A stretch of DNA of 64,000 nucleotides from Dulcicalothrix desertica PCC 7102. GTDB lineage: Bacteria > Cyanobacteriota > Cyanobacteriia > Cyanobacteriales > Nostocaceae. Position numbers and translations under genes: made by a program. The stretch is taken from positions 192,984 to 256,983 of the forward strand of contig NZ_RSCL01000011.1 in assembly GCF_003991905.1 (NCBI RefSeq), written 5' to 3'. The notes under the pieces are model-generated. The model was not told the DNA's origin, made no database searches, and saw only the letters and a list, made by a program, of their open reading frames with translations. How positions within the stretch are numbered: the first letter of the stretch is position 1; each line of letters opens with the position of its first letter. Shown here in pieces: positions 1 to 9,685 of this stretch.

Positions 1-1
1 C

Positions 2-2941
2 ATAGCTGTGGTGTTTGAAAACCAACATTTGACTTATACAGAACTGAATGCCAAAGCAAATCAACTAGCTTCTTACCTCAAGCGATTAGGTGTTGAAAAA
101 GAGAATATAGTAGGGTTATGTGTAGAACGCTCGCTTGATATTATTATTGGAATATTAGCAATCCTTAAAGCGGGTGCTGCTTACCTACCGCTAGAACCAA
201 TATTACCAAAAGCCAATTTAGCTTTTCGCTTGCAGGATGTTCAAGCATCAATTTTGTTAACACAGCAGTCTTTAGTGGAAAAACTTCCTGCTGATGTCGC
301 TCAGATAATCTGCTTAGATACGAGTAGAGAAATTATTGCACAGGAACCTTTTGATAATCTTCAAACAAATGTGCAACCTGAAAACCTTGTTTATGCGCTC
401 TTTACCTCTGGTTCCACAGGTAAACCCAAAGCTGTTGCTGTTGAACATCGGCAACTTGTAAATTACCTATATGCAATTGTGGAAAAATTAAACCTACACC
501 CAGGTGCAAGTTTTGCAACAATTTCTAGTTTTGCAGCAGACTTGGGTAACACAGTAATTTTTCCTGCTTTGTATACGGGTGGATGTTTACATATAATATC
601 TCAAGAACGAGCCGCAGACCCGCAAGCATTAGCAGATTACTTTCTCTTCCATCCAATCGATTGTCTTAAAATTGTCCCCTCTCACCTTGCAACGCTGATG
701 GCATCTTCTCCGACATCATCCATATTGCCTCGACAGTGTTTAGTTTTAGGTGGCGAAGCTAGCAGTTGGGATTTAATTGACATTATCCACCAACAAGCAC
801 CTAACTGCCAAATTCTTAACCATTACGGTCCCACAGAAACAACCGTTGGTGTACTAACTTATCACGTGAATCCAACCCCTTCTTCATCTAATATTTCAAA
901 TCTCGCCTCCAAAACAGTTCCTCTGGGAAAACCCCTTGCAAATGCCCAAGTTTACATATTGGATAATCAACTACAACCTGTACCTTTTGGTGTTGCGGGT
1001 GAACTGTATATTGGTGGCGCCCCTCTAACTAGAGGGTATTTAAACCGACCAGAGTTAACTTTTGAGCGGTTTATTCTCAATCCCTTTACATCGGTTTTAG
1101 GAGAAAAGCTTTACAAAACAGGGGACTTAGCCCGCTATTTAACAGATGGTAATATAGAATTCGTTGGACGCATTGACAACCAAGTCAAAATACGTGGTTT
1201 CCGTATCGAACTAGGAGAGATTGAAACAATATTCAAGCAACACCAAGCTATACAAGAGGTTGTAGTCTTAGCAACACAGGAAGCACAGCGGGATAAGCGC
1301 CTGGTAGCGTATATAGTGACTAGCTCTGAGTTTCGCCGCCATAATCTTCATTCCACACCTATTAATGAACTACTTAAAGAACTACGTAATTTTGGAAAGC
1401 AACACTTACCAGAATACATGGTGCCTTCTGCTTTTGTACTGCTAAAAACCCTACCAAGAACACCGAATGGAAAGGTAGATCGCCAAGCGCTACCAGCACT
1501 CGTGCAAACTCATCTTGATTTAGAAGCGCAATACATGGCGCCACGGACTTCACTAGAAAAACAGTTAGCTTCTATTTGGGCAAATCTTCTGGGTTTAGAA
1601 AAAGTAGGTATTCACGATAACTTCTTTGAATTGGGAGGACATTCTTTACTGATTACCCAGTTGCTTGCTCAAGTAAGGAAAGCATTCCAGATAAATTTGT
1701 CTATAAGCTCTTTATTTGAGGTTCCTACTGTCGCAGGATTAGCTGCAAAAATTGAGAATCAGCAAACACCCTCTAGTAATATCCTTGCAACAGTTATCGC
1801 TGATGCTGTTTTAGACCCGACAATTTGCTCAAATGGGTTCACCTTTAACCATAATATTTTAGAGAATGTTGTTTTATTAACTGGCGCCACAGGTTTTCTG
1901 GGAGCTTTTTTACTTAATGAACTTTTACAACGAACGAGAGCGGATATTTACTGCTTAGTGCGCGCGAACAATATTGAATATGGAAAGCAGAAAATTCAAA
2001 GCAGTTTAGAATCCTACTTGCTTTGGGATGAAAAGTTTAGTCAGCGAATTATTTCTGTGGTTGGAGATTTATCTAAACCGTTGTTAGGTTTGTCTCAAGA
2101 AGAGTTTCAATTACTAGCAAGTAAAGTTGATACTATTTATCATAATGGAGCGTTAGTTAACTTTACTTATCCTTACTCTGCACTCAAAGCGGCTAATGTT
2201 TTAGGAACCCAGGAAATTTTAAGATTAGCAAGTCAAATTAAGCTTAAACCTGTACATTTCATTTCTACTCTTGGTGTTGTTGTAGATGGAGAACAAGATA
2301 GTCAAGTCCCATCTACTGGCTACACACAAAGTAAATGGGTTGCAGAAAAATTAGTTACAATTGCTCGTTCGCGCGGTCTTCCCATCAGCATTTACAGGCC
2401 AGGGCGCATATCAGGAAGCAGCAAAACAGGCGCCTGCAATACAAACGACCATACCTTTAGAACGATTAAAGGTTGTATTCAACTTGGTAAAGTTCCAGAC
2501 CGTAACACTACTGTTAATATTAGCCCTGTAGATTATGTGAGCCAAGCAATTGTTCATTTATCCCGGCAAAAAGAGTCATTGGGAAAAATCTTTCACTTAG
2601 TAAACCCTCAACCTGCACATTGGCGCCAAATAGTGAACTACATACGCTCCTATGGTTATCCACTCGTAGAAATTCCAGAGTCCAAATGGCAAGCAGAACT
2701 ACTTAGTAGTAAGAATTTCGAGGAAAACGCTTTATATCCACTAATATCTATGTTCACTGAAGACACAAATAATGCTACTACGCTCACAAGCGAGTTGGAA
2801 TTAGACTGTCAAGATACACTTGCTGATCTTGCAACAACTTCGATTAATTGTCCACCAGTTAATCAAGAATTATTTAATACGTATTTCTCATATCTGATTA
2901 ACAGTGGTTTTTTACAATCCAAAAATAACTATAAATACTAA
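2..2941 (+). CDS. NRPS module A-PCP-reductase, aspartate code (5' partial)
   Basis: This is a nonribosomal peptide synthetase module that activates an amino acid, loads it on a carrier and releases the chain reductively as an aldehyde. The frame is open through base 2, so the gene starts outside the window. Counting from the GTG at base 8, the adenylation domain spans about residues 1-495 (A3 core LFTSGSTGKPKAV 131-143, NHYGPTE 271-277, NGKVDR near 489), the carrier 510-580 (GGHSL, Ser546), and the NAD(P)H-dependent thioester reductase about 620-970 (GATGFLG 626-632, then YTQSK). Aligned without gaps to GrsA, the pocket residues D178, L179, T182, K221, V246, G248, H272, V280, G281, K489 read DLTKVGHVGK, almost identical to the published Asp code DLTKVGHIGK. 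Substrate Asp is therefore a good prediction; the upstream modules and product are unknown. It lies 4 bases before the aminotransferase gene. Confidence 0.93.
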   Translation: MAVVFENQHLTYTELNAKANQLASYLKRLGVEKENIVGLCVERSLDIIIGILAILKAGAAYLPLEPILPKANLAFRLQDVQASILLTQQSLVEKLPADVAQIICLDTSREIIAQEPFDNLQTNVQPENLVYALFTSGSTGKPKAVAVEHRQLVNYLYAIVEKLNLHPGASFATISSFAADLGNTVIFPALYTGGCLHIISQERAADPQALADYFLFHPIDCLKIVPSHLATLMASSPTSSILPRQCLVLGGEASSWDLIDIIHQQAPNCQILNHYGPTETTVGVLTYHVNPTPSSSNISNLASKTVPLGKPLANAQVYILDNQLQPVPFGVAGELYIGGAPLTRGYLNRPELTFERFILNPFTSVLGEKLYKTGDLARYLTDGNIEFVGRIDNQVKIRGFRIELGEIETIFKQHQAIQEVVVLATQEAQRDKRLVAYIVTSSEFRRHNLHSTPINELLKELRNFGKQHLPEYMVPSAFVLLKTLPRTPNGKVDRQALPALVQTHLDLEAQYMAPRTSLEKQLASIWANLLGLEKVGIHDNFFELGGHSLLITQLLAQVRKAFQINLSISSLFEVPTVAGLAAKIENQQTPSSNILATVIADAVLDPTICSNGFTFNHNILENVVLLTGATGFLGAFLLNELLQRTRADIYCLVRANNIEYGKQKIQSSLESYLLWDEKFSQRIISVVGDLSKPLLGLSQEEFQLLASKVDTIYHNGALVNFTYPYSALKAANVLGTQEILRLASQIKLKPVHFISTLGVVVDGEQDSQVPSTGYTQSKWVAEKLVTIARSRGLPISIYRPGRISGSSKTGACNTNDHTFRTIKGCIQLGKVPDRNTTVNISPVDYVSQAIVHLSRQKESLGKIFHLVNPQPAHWRQIVNYIRSYGYPLVEIPESKWQAELLSSKNFEENALYPLISMFTEDTNNATTLTSELELDCQDTLADLATTSINCPPVNQELFNTYFSYLINSGFLQSKNNYKY

Positions 2942-2945
2942 AAAT

Positions 2946-4391
2946 ATGTCTTCAACAAGCTTAAATTTGCGTCAGAAACAACATTTAGAAGCACTAATCT
3001 CTCGCTTCAATCACCGTACTAATAAATCAAAAAGCTTTGCTCAAACCTACCGTCCATATTTAGCTGACAACAAAGTATTATCTCGCTTTGATTTGCTGAC
3101 CAAAGAAATGTATTATCCCATTGTAAGCGAACGCTCGTTAGGTTCAAAAATATGGGATGTCAATAACAATGAGTACATTGATTTTATTATGGGCTATGGC
3201 ACAAATTTATTCGGGCACAACCCACTATTCATCAAACAAGCTTTATTAGAACAACTTGAAAAAGGCATCCAACTTGGTACTCAACCAGAGTTAATTGGTG
3301 AAGTCGCTGAAGGAATTTATGAACTGACAGGTCTGGAGCGGGTAGCGTTTAGTAACACAGGAACAGAAGCTGTAATGACAGCTATTCGTTTAGCCAGAAC
3401 CGTAACAGGGCGTGATAAAATTGTCATATTCTCAGGTTCTTATCATGGCCATTTTGATGAAAGTTTAGTAGAAGTAAACGGAAAAAATGGCAGTGCAAAA
3501 ATAGTACCAATTTCTCCTGGAATACCAGCCAACTTTGCTACTAATGTTTTAATTTTAGATTATGGCAATGCACAATCACTCGAAGTTATTAAGCAAAATG
3601 CTCAACAAATAGCCGCTGTTTTAGTTGAACCAGTGCAAAGTCGCAGACCAGACTTACAACCCAAAGAATTTCTTCAGCAACTGAGACAATTAACACTAGA
3701 GTTAGGAATCACTTTAATATTTGATGAAATGGTTACTGGGTTCCGAATTCACTCTGGTGGAGCGCAAGCACATTTCGGTGTAAAAGCAGATTTAGCTACC
3801 TACGGCAAGATTATTGGTGGCGGTATGCCAATAAGTATTATTGCTGGCAAATCCGATTATTTAAATACAATTGACGGTGGTACATGGAATTATGGAGATT
3901 TATCCTATCCCCAAGTAAAGACAACATTTTTTGCCGGTACATTTTGTAAACACCCCTTAGCTATAGCTGCTGCAGGCGCCGTAATTAAGCATTTAAAAAA
4001 AGAAACTGCCCTTCATATGCAGTTGAACGAACGTACATCAAAATTTGTCAACAGACTTAATCATTACTTTGAAAAAGAAGAATTACCCGTCCGTATGGTA
4101 AATTTTGGCTCGCTTTTCGGTCGTGCATATGCAGGCAATTCTACATCAGCGGAAGCTAATGCATCTTCATTGAGTTTTGAACTGTTATACTACCAGCTAC
4201 TCGATAGAGGAATTTTATTGCGTGGAGATGGAGGTTTCTTATCCACAGCCCATACCGATGAAGATATTGATTACGTCCTTTCTGCTGTTAAGGATAGTGT
4301 CGAAGAATTACGAAAGGGAGAATTTTTACCTACAAAGAGTCATCAAACAACTCAAGAGAACTTTGAAACCACAACAGTAGCACTAAGTTAA
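2946..4391 (+). CDS. PLP-dependent class III aminotransferase (AMT/GSA-aminomutase type)
   Basis: This is a PLP enzyme of about 481 residues in the glutamate-1-semialdehyde aminomutase fold. It most resembles the internal aminotransferase (AMT) domains of hybrid synthetases such as McyE. Visible marks are the FAQTYRPYLAD entry segment, GTEAVMTAIRLAR, SYHGHFDES, IFDEMVTGFR and the PLP lysine in YGKIIGGGMP. The frame is open upstream to a GTG at 2904 inside the NRPS gene, but the ATG at 2946, just after the NRPS stop, fits the domain start better. Placed right after a reductase-terminated module, it could transaminate the released peptide aldehyde to a terminal amine, as MxcL does in myxochelin biosynthesis. 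That role is inferred from order and family, not from sequence alone. Confidence 0.9.
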   Translation: MSSTSLNLRQKQHLEALISRFNHRTNKSKSFAQTYRPYLADNKVLSRFDLLTKEMYYPIVSERSLGSKIWDVNNNEYIDFIMGYGTNLFGHNPLFIKQALLEQLEKGIQLGTQPELIGEVAEGIYELTGLERVAFSNTGTEAVMTAIRLARTVTGRDKIVIFSGSYHGHFDESLVEVNGKNGSAKIVPISPGIPANFATNVLILDYGNAQSLEVIKQNAQQIAAVLVEPVQSRRPDLQPKEFLQQLRQLTLELGITLIFDEMVTGFRIHSGGAQAHFGVKADLATYGKIIGGGMPISIIAGKSDYLNTIDGGTWNYGDLSYPQVKTTFFAGTFCKHPLAIAAAGAVIKHLKKETALHMQLNERTSKFVNRLNHYFEKEELPVRMVNFGSLFGRAYAGNSTSAEANASSLSFELLYYQLLDRGILLRGDGGFLSTAHTDEDIDYVLSAVKDSVEELRKGEFLPTKSHQTTQENFETTTVALS

Positions 4392-4460
4392 CCTTTTTTA
4401 GCCAAACATACGCTAATTATTTTATTTTCCAGTTCAATATCAACACAGGAGAAACATTTT

Positions 4461-5210
4461 ATGTCTTCCAAAACTCTCTATTCTGAATATAGCAGTTTTG
4501 CCCGGATACTCAATGAAGCTTGGGGACCAGAAAGCAGCGAGACTGCACTACCGCATTTAGAAGAATTATTGCTAAAACATCTGTCTAAAGGGGCAAATAT
4601 TCTTGAGCTATGTTGTGGTACGGGACAATTAGCACAAAAGCTACAAAACAAAGGATATCAAGTTACTGGAATTGATGGTTCCGCAGAGGTTTTACACTAT
4701 GCTCGTGAAAACTCACCTAATAGTAAATTTATTCATGAAGACGCGCGCTTTTTCAAATTCCCATTTAACTTTGATGGAGTTGTTTGCGTAGATTATGGTC
4801 TTAACCATGTCATTAATCATGAAGAATTATCCAGCGTTTTTAAAAACGTATATGCTGCTCTCATAGAAAATGGCTGGTTTATGTTCGACTTACGCTTGGA
4901 TAAAACATATGAAGGAAGTTGGAACAATTCTATGATTGGCGATGTCAAAGATGATTATGCCTGGGCGTTAAAACGCCTCTATAAACCTGAAGAAAAAATC
5001 GGAAACATTCACATTACTATCTTTCAATTAATCGAGGATAACTGGCAGCGTGCAGACAATACTTGGTTAGTCAGAGGTTATGAGCAGGAAGAGATAATTT
5101 CTATGCTCAAAAATGTTGGTTTTACAACAGTAAACTGTTACAGTGTAGAGCGTAATGTTGCAGCCCATGATTTAGATAGAGTTTATTTCGTCTGTATCAA
5201 AAATAATTAG
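4461..5210 (+). CDS. class I SAM-dependent methyltransferase
   Basis: This is a 249-residue class I methyltransferase. The SAM-binding motif I is ILELCCGTGQLAQKL (about residues 46-60), followed by the acidic GIDGS of motif II and a later VCVDYGLNHV segment. A good ribosome site (AGGAG) lies 8-9 bases before the ATG. It follows the aminotransferase by 69 bases on the same strand, so it probably belongs to the same transcript and tailors the NRPS product, for example by N- or O-methylation. The acceptor cannot be read from the sequence. Confidence 0.85.
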   Translation: MSSKTLYSEYSSFARILNEAWGPESSETALPHLEELLLKHLSKGANILELCCGTGQLAQKLQNKGYQVTGIDGSAEVLHYARENSPNSKFIHEDARFFKFPFNFDGVVCVDYGLNHVINHEELSSVFKNVYAALIENGWFMFDLRLDKTYEGSWNNSMIGDVKDDYAWALKRLYKPEEKIGNIHITIFQLIEDNWQRADNTWLVRGYEQEEIISMLKNVGFTTVNCYSVERNVAAHDLDRVYFVCIKNN

Positions 5211-5407
5211 GAGATTAACAATAAATTTATAAGAACAAACTGTTGCTCAATTTGATGGGTCATACCAGAGTAGATAAAGATTGGGCAAGTTTGGAAAGCC
5301 TTTAGCCCAGAAGGTAAACTTGTAGACAAAAAACTTTCTCAAAGATTTGACAATTTGCTCAAAGTTTGGTTGATAATACTCGTAAGCTACGAACAACAAA
5401 TTAGTAG

Positions 5408-5466
5408 GGTGCGTGACGCTATCAAAAAATACAAACGTAGTTATAACATTAGTAGCGTCACGCACC
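5408..5466. repeat. dispersed hairpin repeat, 13-bp perfect arms
   Basis: The arms GGTGCGTGACGCT (5408-5420) and its exact complement (5454-5466) flank a 33-base loop, in the gap between two convergent genes. A second copy lies at 28220-28279. The element looks like a short non-autonomous palindromic repeat and may also end transcription from both sides. Confidence 0.8.
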
Positions 5467-5482
5467 AATTTATCAAAGAATA

Positions 5483-6079
5483 TTATTTTTTATTTTGCAG
5501 TATTTTTAATTGATTGCGAAAATCAGAAACCAAAGGATTATTCGGCTCTATTTTTACAGCTTCTTGATATGCCCACATTGCGTTAGTATTTTCACCTAAA
5601 CGTGTGAGAACAGTCGCTAAACCCATATATCCTTTAAAATGGCGCCGATTTAATTGTACAGTTCTTCGATAAGCTTCTTTTGCTTTCGCATAATCTCCTA
5701 AATTAGCGTTGATATATCCTAAAGCGTATTGGTAATCGGGATTATTAGGGGCAAGCTGAACCGCACGTTGAAAAGCTGTTCGAGCAGCAGCCAAGTTACC
5801 CTGTTTAACATATAGTATACCTATTCCAGAATGAATTGAAGCATTTCTTGGCTGTATAGTTAACGAACGCTGATAATTGTCTATAGCGCCATTATAATCA
5901 CCCATATCAAGCAATCTACGTCCTTCATCAAGCAACTGTTTTAACTCAGCATTGTTATTAATGCTACGTTCTGAGGCAACCTGTGCATTTGATGGTATAA
6001 CTATTGTGGTAATATTTCCAATAAGGACAAAACTTACAACTATTGCCAATTTTGTCATTTTTAGGGATGTGAAATTCAA
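5483..6079 (-). CDS. secreted or periplasmic TPR-repeat protein
   Basis: The protein begins with a hydrophobic export signal (KLAIVVSFVLIGNITTIVIPSNAQ, cut before or near Val-Ala-Ser-Glu). About four tetratricopeptide repeats follow (GDYNGAIDNYQRSLTIQP, GNLAAARTAFQRAVQLAP, GDYAKAKEAYRRTVQLN, GENTNAMWAYQEAVKIEP). TPR domains hold protein partners; no catalytic domain is present. I place the start at a TTG 4 bases after GGAGGT; an ATG at 6058 is the alternative and also keeps the signal peptide. It converges with the methyltransferase before it. No functional link to the NRPS cluster can be shown. Confidence 0.8.
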   Translation of the reverse strand: MNFTSLKMTKLAIVVSFVLIGNITTIVIPSNAQVASERSINNNAELKQLLDEGRRLLDMGDYNGAIDNYQRSLTIQPRNASIHSGIGILYVKQGNLAAARTAFQRAVQLAPNNPDYQYALGYINANLGDYAKAKEAYRRTVQLNRRHFKGYMGLATVLTRLGENTNAMWAYQEAVKIEPNNPLVSDFRNQLKILQNKK

Positions 6080-6303
6080 GGATACCTCCAAGTTAAGCTG
6101 TGTAAGGAAAAGTACATATTCATTGACATAGTAGTTACTAAAATGCCAAGCGTCAAGAGATATGTATAACAGAATTTCCAGTTAATTACAATAATTATAA
6201 AAAGTGCAAAATGGAATACAGTAGATTTAACTGCATCCCATTAAATATAAACACTATTCAATAACCGCATTGACTAGCAAGCGCATTCCTATTAAATTCA
6301 AGC

Positions 6304-7161
6304 CTAAGTTTTAACCAGGCGCCATAATTGAATTTGATAACATAAATGTTTTTCAAAAATATACTTTGCTTGTAATCCTTCAACAATTGGTTTTTCCAGC
6401 CAGCGTTTAAATGCCCAGTTAAAAACTCCGTACAATGGAGGCACCGCAATATTTAAAACGTTTCCAATATATTTACCAGTCGATAACCCAAAAGTCCGAA
6501 AGTTGTCAATACACAAATCAATAGTTGGAGTAATTTTGCTAGAAATATCCTCAGTTTTAACTAGCTCAAATCCAGCTTGCCCTAACGCAGTATTAAGCTC
6601 TGTAACCACATGACAATTAGAAAAAATACCTTCATTATACTTATCGTCAACACGTAACATATCCGCAAGTAACAAATAACCATCAGAGCTAAGTAAACGT
6701 GATGCACACTGAGCAATATCCGAAGCCGCTATGTACTGACTACTTTCGCTAAGAAGAATGAGATTGTAAGAATTTGTTGTCTTAAAATCTTCAAATTTGG
6801 TTAAATGGAATGGTGCTTTACAGTTTGTTTGTTTTAAAAACATTTCCTCCTGAAGTCCATCTGGCGCCAGTCCTTCTACCGTAAAACCACGTTCCAGTAA
6901 ATAACTAGCATTACCTCCTATTCCACAACCGACATCAAGAATAGAATTTACTCCCTCTGGGATAAAGCTTAAAAGTTTATTTGAATAAGCTTCTTGAGCA
7001 ATACGCAGCTGACTAATAGTCAGTTCCTGATTAGCTACTGGTGGTGATTCCCAATACCCGTAATGTAGGAATGGAGAATTTGTTAGTTCTAAATAATATT
7101 GAATCGCTGCATTTTGGTAGCGAGTCGCTGGAGAAATGTTTTTTACGTTGGATTTTTGCAT
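6304..7161 (-). CDS. class I SAM-dependent methyltransferase
   Basis: This is a second small-molecule methyltransferase of 285 residues, not closely similar to the one at 4461-5210. Motif I is ILDVGCGIGGNASYLLERG (about residues 74-92), preceded by FLHYGYWE, a segment common in the tocopherol/sterol-type methyltransferase group. Motif II is VEGLAPDG. It is on the opposite strand to the NRPS genes and shares its strand with the downstream TPR gene and the upstream exporter. A role in tailoring the peptide is plausible from position only. Confidence 0.82.
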   Translation of the reverse strand: MQKSNVKNISPATRYQNAAIQYYLELTNSPFLHYGYWESPPVANQELTISQLRIAQEAYSNKLLSFIPEGVNSILDVGCGIGGNASYLLERGFTVEGLAPDGLQEEMFLKQTNCKAPFHLTKFEDFKTTNSYNLILLSESSQYIAASDIAQCASRLLSSDGYLLLADMLRVDDKYNEGIFSNCHVVTELNTALGQAGFELVKTEDISSKITPTIDLCIDNFRTFGLSTGKYIGNVLNIAVPPLYGVFNWAFKRWLEKPIVEGLQAKYIFEKHLCYQIQLWRLVKT

Positions 7162-7368
7162 GAGTAATTATGGTAATGTTGACTAAAAACTTTGATGAGA
7201 CGGTTTAAAATCCTCCCATCTTCGAGAAATTTGTTTATAAGACTCGACGGGAGAAATTACTAAATTGACTAACATATCTACCTCTAATTCATTACCACAT
7301 TTCAACACCAAAATAATTTTTTTTGCGGATTATAATCATCAACTGCTTTAATAATAGGTATAATGAAG

Positions 7369-8319
7369 TTAATCTGTTTCGACAGTAACTTGGCTAGAGA
7401 CAGCTATATACAAACCGATAAGCAGTATTACAAAACCTATCCAATTTGAAAAACTTAACCTTTCCCAAAATATTACCCAAGCAAAAAGGCTACTAATAAT
7501 TGGCTCTAACAAATGAACCAAGGAAACAACAACCGAGGAAAACTTATTAAGACTATACGTCAATAACCCTTGACCAACAATTTGGCAAACCAAAGCTAGG
7601 CTAATCACCCAAGCCCACCCTGAGAGTGTAGAAGGAAAAATTTCATCTCCACTCAATAAAACCAAGGGTAACATCACTATAACAGAAATTCCACATATCC
7701 ATAATTGTATCGTCACCGAATCGAATTTGGTTCGCAAGTTTTCAACAGTTAGCAAATAAGCAGCAGCAAAAATCGCACTTAAAATTGCGACTGAACTTCC
7801 AACTAAATTGCTGGTAGCAGTAGAGAGTTCCTCGATTTCGATGCCAATCGCTCCGGCAAAAGCGATAATCATTCCAATGACAAATTGGCGGTTGAAGCCT
7901 TGATTAAATAGTAACCATGCTCCTAAGCTAGTAAATATCGGCGCCAAATTATGTAGTACAGTAGAAATAGCAACACTAGTTTGAGTCAGTGACCAAGCGA
8001 TGCAAACTAGATTTAAGGCAAACGAAATTCCAGAAGTTGACAATATTAACAAATTTTGATATGTATAAGGCTGCTGTTGTATTGGCTCCCTTGCTTTAAA
8101 TTGTATTATCACCTTGGCAAACTGCCATAGGGCAAAAAATATAGTAGCTAGCCAAAAGCGATTAAATACAGTAGCATCGGGACTAAGTTCGTTTTCGCTC
8201 CATTTAATAAAGATAGAACCGAATGATAGAGCAACTATACCGATAAATAACAAGGCAGGGGAAGCCATAGCTGATATTTTAGCCAATTGTCGCCCAATAA
8301 AATTCAGTTGATTTTCCAT
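7369..8319 (-). CDS. EamA/DMT-family inner-membrane transporter
   Basis: This 316-residue protein has ten hydrophobic segments in two EamA halves (about residues 20-155 and 175-310), the usual length for the drug/metabolite transporter superfamily. Typical marks are FNRFWLA in the first half and LLEPIISSLFAWVIFWE with the closing GLYIAVSS helix in the second. Members export amino acids, drugs or nucleotide derivatives. Its place beside the biosynthetic genes makes it a candidate exporter of the product, but DMT genes are very common and this is inference. Confidence 0.85.
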   Translation of the reverse strand: MENQLNFIGRQLAKISAMASPALLFIGIVALSFGSIFIKWSENELSPDATVFNRFWLATIFFALWQFAKVIIQFKAREPIQQQPYTYQNLLILSTSGISFALNLVCIAWSLTQTSVAISTVLHNLAPIFTSLGAWLLFNQGFNRQFVIGMIIAFAGAIGIEIEELSTATSNLVGSSVAILSAIFAAAYLLTVENLRTKFDSVTIQLWICGISVIVMLPLVLLSGDEIFPSTLSGWAWVISLALVCQIVGQGLLTYSLNKFSSVVVSLVHLLEPIISSLFAWVIFWERLSFSNWIGFVILLIGLYIAVSSQVTVETD

Positions 8320-8473
8320 CTTTTAGCTCGTTCTCCAAAGGAAAACATTAATAAAAATAATAAAATTTGAATAACACTTCAATAATATACACTTATCTCG
8401 TTTCCTAGCCACTACCAAAATAGAATTTTACCCCTTTCCGATATCGTAATACACTTTTACCACGTTGATAAAC

Positions 8474-8740
8474 TCAACTTGGTAATGTCAGCCGATAAGT
8501 TAATAATGTACTCTTGTTCGGCGCCAAAACTACTTTATTTGCTAACTTAAGTTGCTGTGTATTGAAATTCATTAATCTTTCTTTTAACTTATATAAGATT
8601 TTTATATCTGTAAGGTTTATAGTTCTTTTCACTAATGATTTATTAGTTAAAGTTAGTTGTTTATAATTGCTTGTTGAAGAGTAAAATCGCGTTTTAATCG
8701 AAGATATATTAGGATAGACAGTTAATATATTAAAGTACAA
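8474..8740 (-). CDS. small hypothetical protein or gene fragment
   Basis: This is an open frame of 88 codons with no recognised domain. The carboxyl end (LANKVVLAPNKSTLLTYRLTLP) reads like a beta-strand-rich domain of a larger protein, so it may be the surviving 3' end of a lost gene. It lies beside dispersed repeats. Whether it is expressed is doubtful. Confidence 0.3.
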   Translation of the reverse strand: MYFNILTVYPNISSIKTRFYSSTSNYKQLTLTNKSLVKRTINLTDIKILYKLKERLMNFNTQQLKLANKVVLAPNKSTLLTYRLTLPS

Positions 8741-8857
8741 ACTTTGTAATGCTGCTTAGTGGTAGAGTTATACGCATTAAAAACGCTAAAACCCATTTTC
8801 TCATCTTATCAAATTACTTCTTGAAATTGGAATAACTCACCGGAATGCACCAGTCCG

Positions 8858-8926
8858 AGAAACCGGGCATATGAACGACAAATTAAAGGTACGCACGCAA
8901 AATTTTTCTCAATAAGCCCGGTTTCT
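8858..8926. repeat. inverted repeat, AGAAACCGGGC family
   Basis: Arms AGAAACCGGGC (8858-8868) and GCCCGGTTTCT (8916-8926) match perfectly. A related copy with 15-bp arms is at 43442-43509. The flank GGTGCAAGATATAAGCCTCC (8944-8963) recurs with few changes at 56878-56897. Apart from these repeats I see no supported gene in 8741-9235. Confidence 0.75.
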
Positions 8927-9235
8927 TTGAGCTTGTTGAAAATGGTGCAAGATATAAGCCTCCGACTAGCGGACGGGAGCCACTAGTGATATATGAAAGA
9001 AACACAAGGGGCACTAAGGAAAATTTTAGAGATTACAACTACAATTAGTAGTTACCCTGACAGTCAAAACCGTCTTTACAGTGGTGTTAATTATGCCCGT
9101 ATATAAGCGTGGTTATGAGTGAAAAAGGTGAATTTATTGCTGAAGTGATGGTTGAGCTATCATCTTCCGAATCCTCGACAATGATAATACGTAGGTGGAA
9201 GTTCATGAAAGGCGCCTCGCTACAACATTACTTGG

Positions 9236-9685
9236 CTATAAAGGTGGTACTTCGTTCATTAGTAACCAATACATTCCCAACTGCCGAATTGCATCTGAAA
9301 ACTGCATAAAATCAACAGGTTTACGGATGTAACTGTTGCACCCTAAGCTATAACTATTGAGCAAATCTTGTTCTTCGTTAGAAGTCGTTAAAACCACCAC
9401 TGGTAAAAGCTTAGTACGTTCATCTTCTCGCAAACGTCGCAAAACTTCAAGTCCATCGATGCGGGGCAGTTTTAAATCCAATAAAACCACCGTTGGCTTA
9501 ATATTAATATCGCGTCCTTTATAAATTCCAGTGCCAAAGAGGTAATCTAAAGCCTCGACACCATCATGGGCTACCACAATTTCATTGCCAATGTGATGAC
9601 GCTTGAGCGCGCGAATCGCTAATGCCTCATCATCAGGATTATCCTCAACCAAAAGGATACTTTTGTTACTTGCAATCACATTCAT
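9236..9685 (-). CDS. single-domain response regulator (Rcp1-like)
   Basis: This is a stand-alone receiver domain of 149 residues, without an output domain. The acidic pocket is LLVEDNPDDE, the phospho-acceptor Asp is in VVLLDLKLPRIDG, the Thr in VVVLTTSN, and the Lys in YIRKPVDF. It overlaps the upstream histidine kinase gene by 4 bases (ATGA), so the two are translationally coupled and almost certainly form a pair, like the phytochrome-Rcp1 pairs of cyanobacteria. Such regulators pass the phosphate on or act by protein contact. Confidence 0.92.
   Translation of the reverse strand: MNVIASNKSILLVEDNPDDEALAIRALKRHHIGNEIVVAHDGVEALDYLFGTGIYKGRDINIKPTVVLLDLKLPRIDGLEVLRRLREDERTKLLPVVVLTTSNEEQDLLNSYSLGCNSYIRKPVDFMQFSDAIRQLGMYWLLMNEVPPL

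Noticed and set aside
5247-5468. A 73-codon frame on the minus strand
   Set aside because: It runs through the dispersed hairpin at 5408-5466, has no ribosome site and no recognisable domain.
2-7161. Idea that the NRPS, aminotransferase and methyltransferases make the tyrosine-derived end group of the siderophore anachelin
   Set aside because: The gene order would fit a reduced, aminated and N-methylated amino acid, but the adenylation pocket reads as aspartate and not tyrosine.
9109-9309. A 66-codon plus-strand frame
   Set aside because: It overlaps the 3' end of the response regulator gene, lacks a domain and has no good ribosome site.
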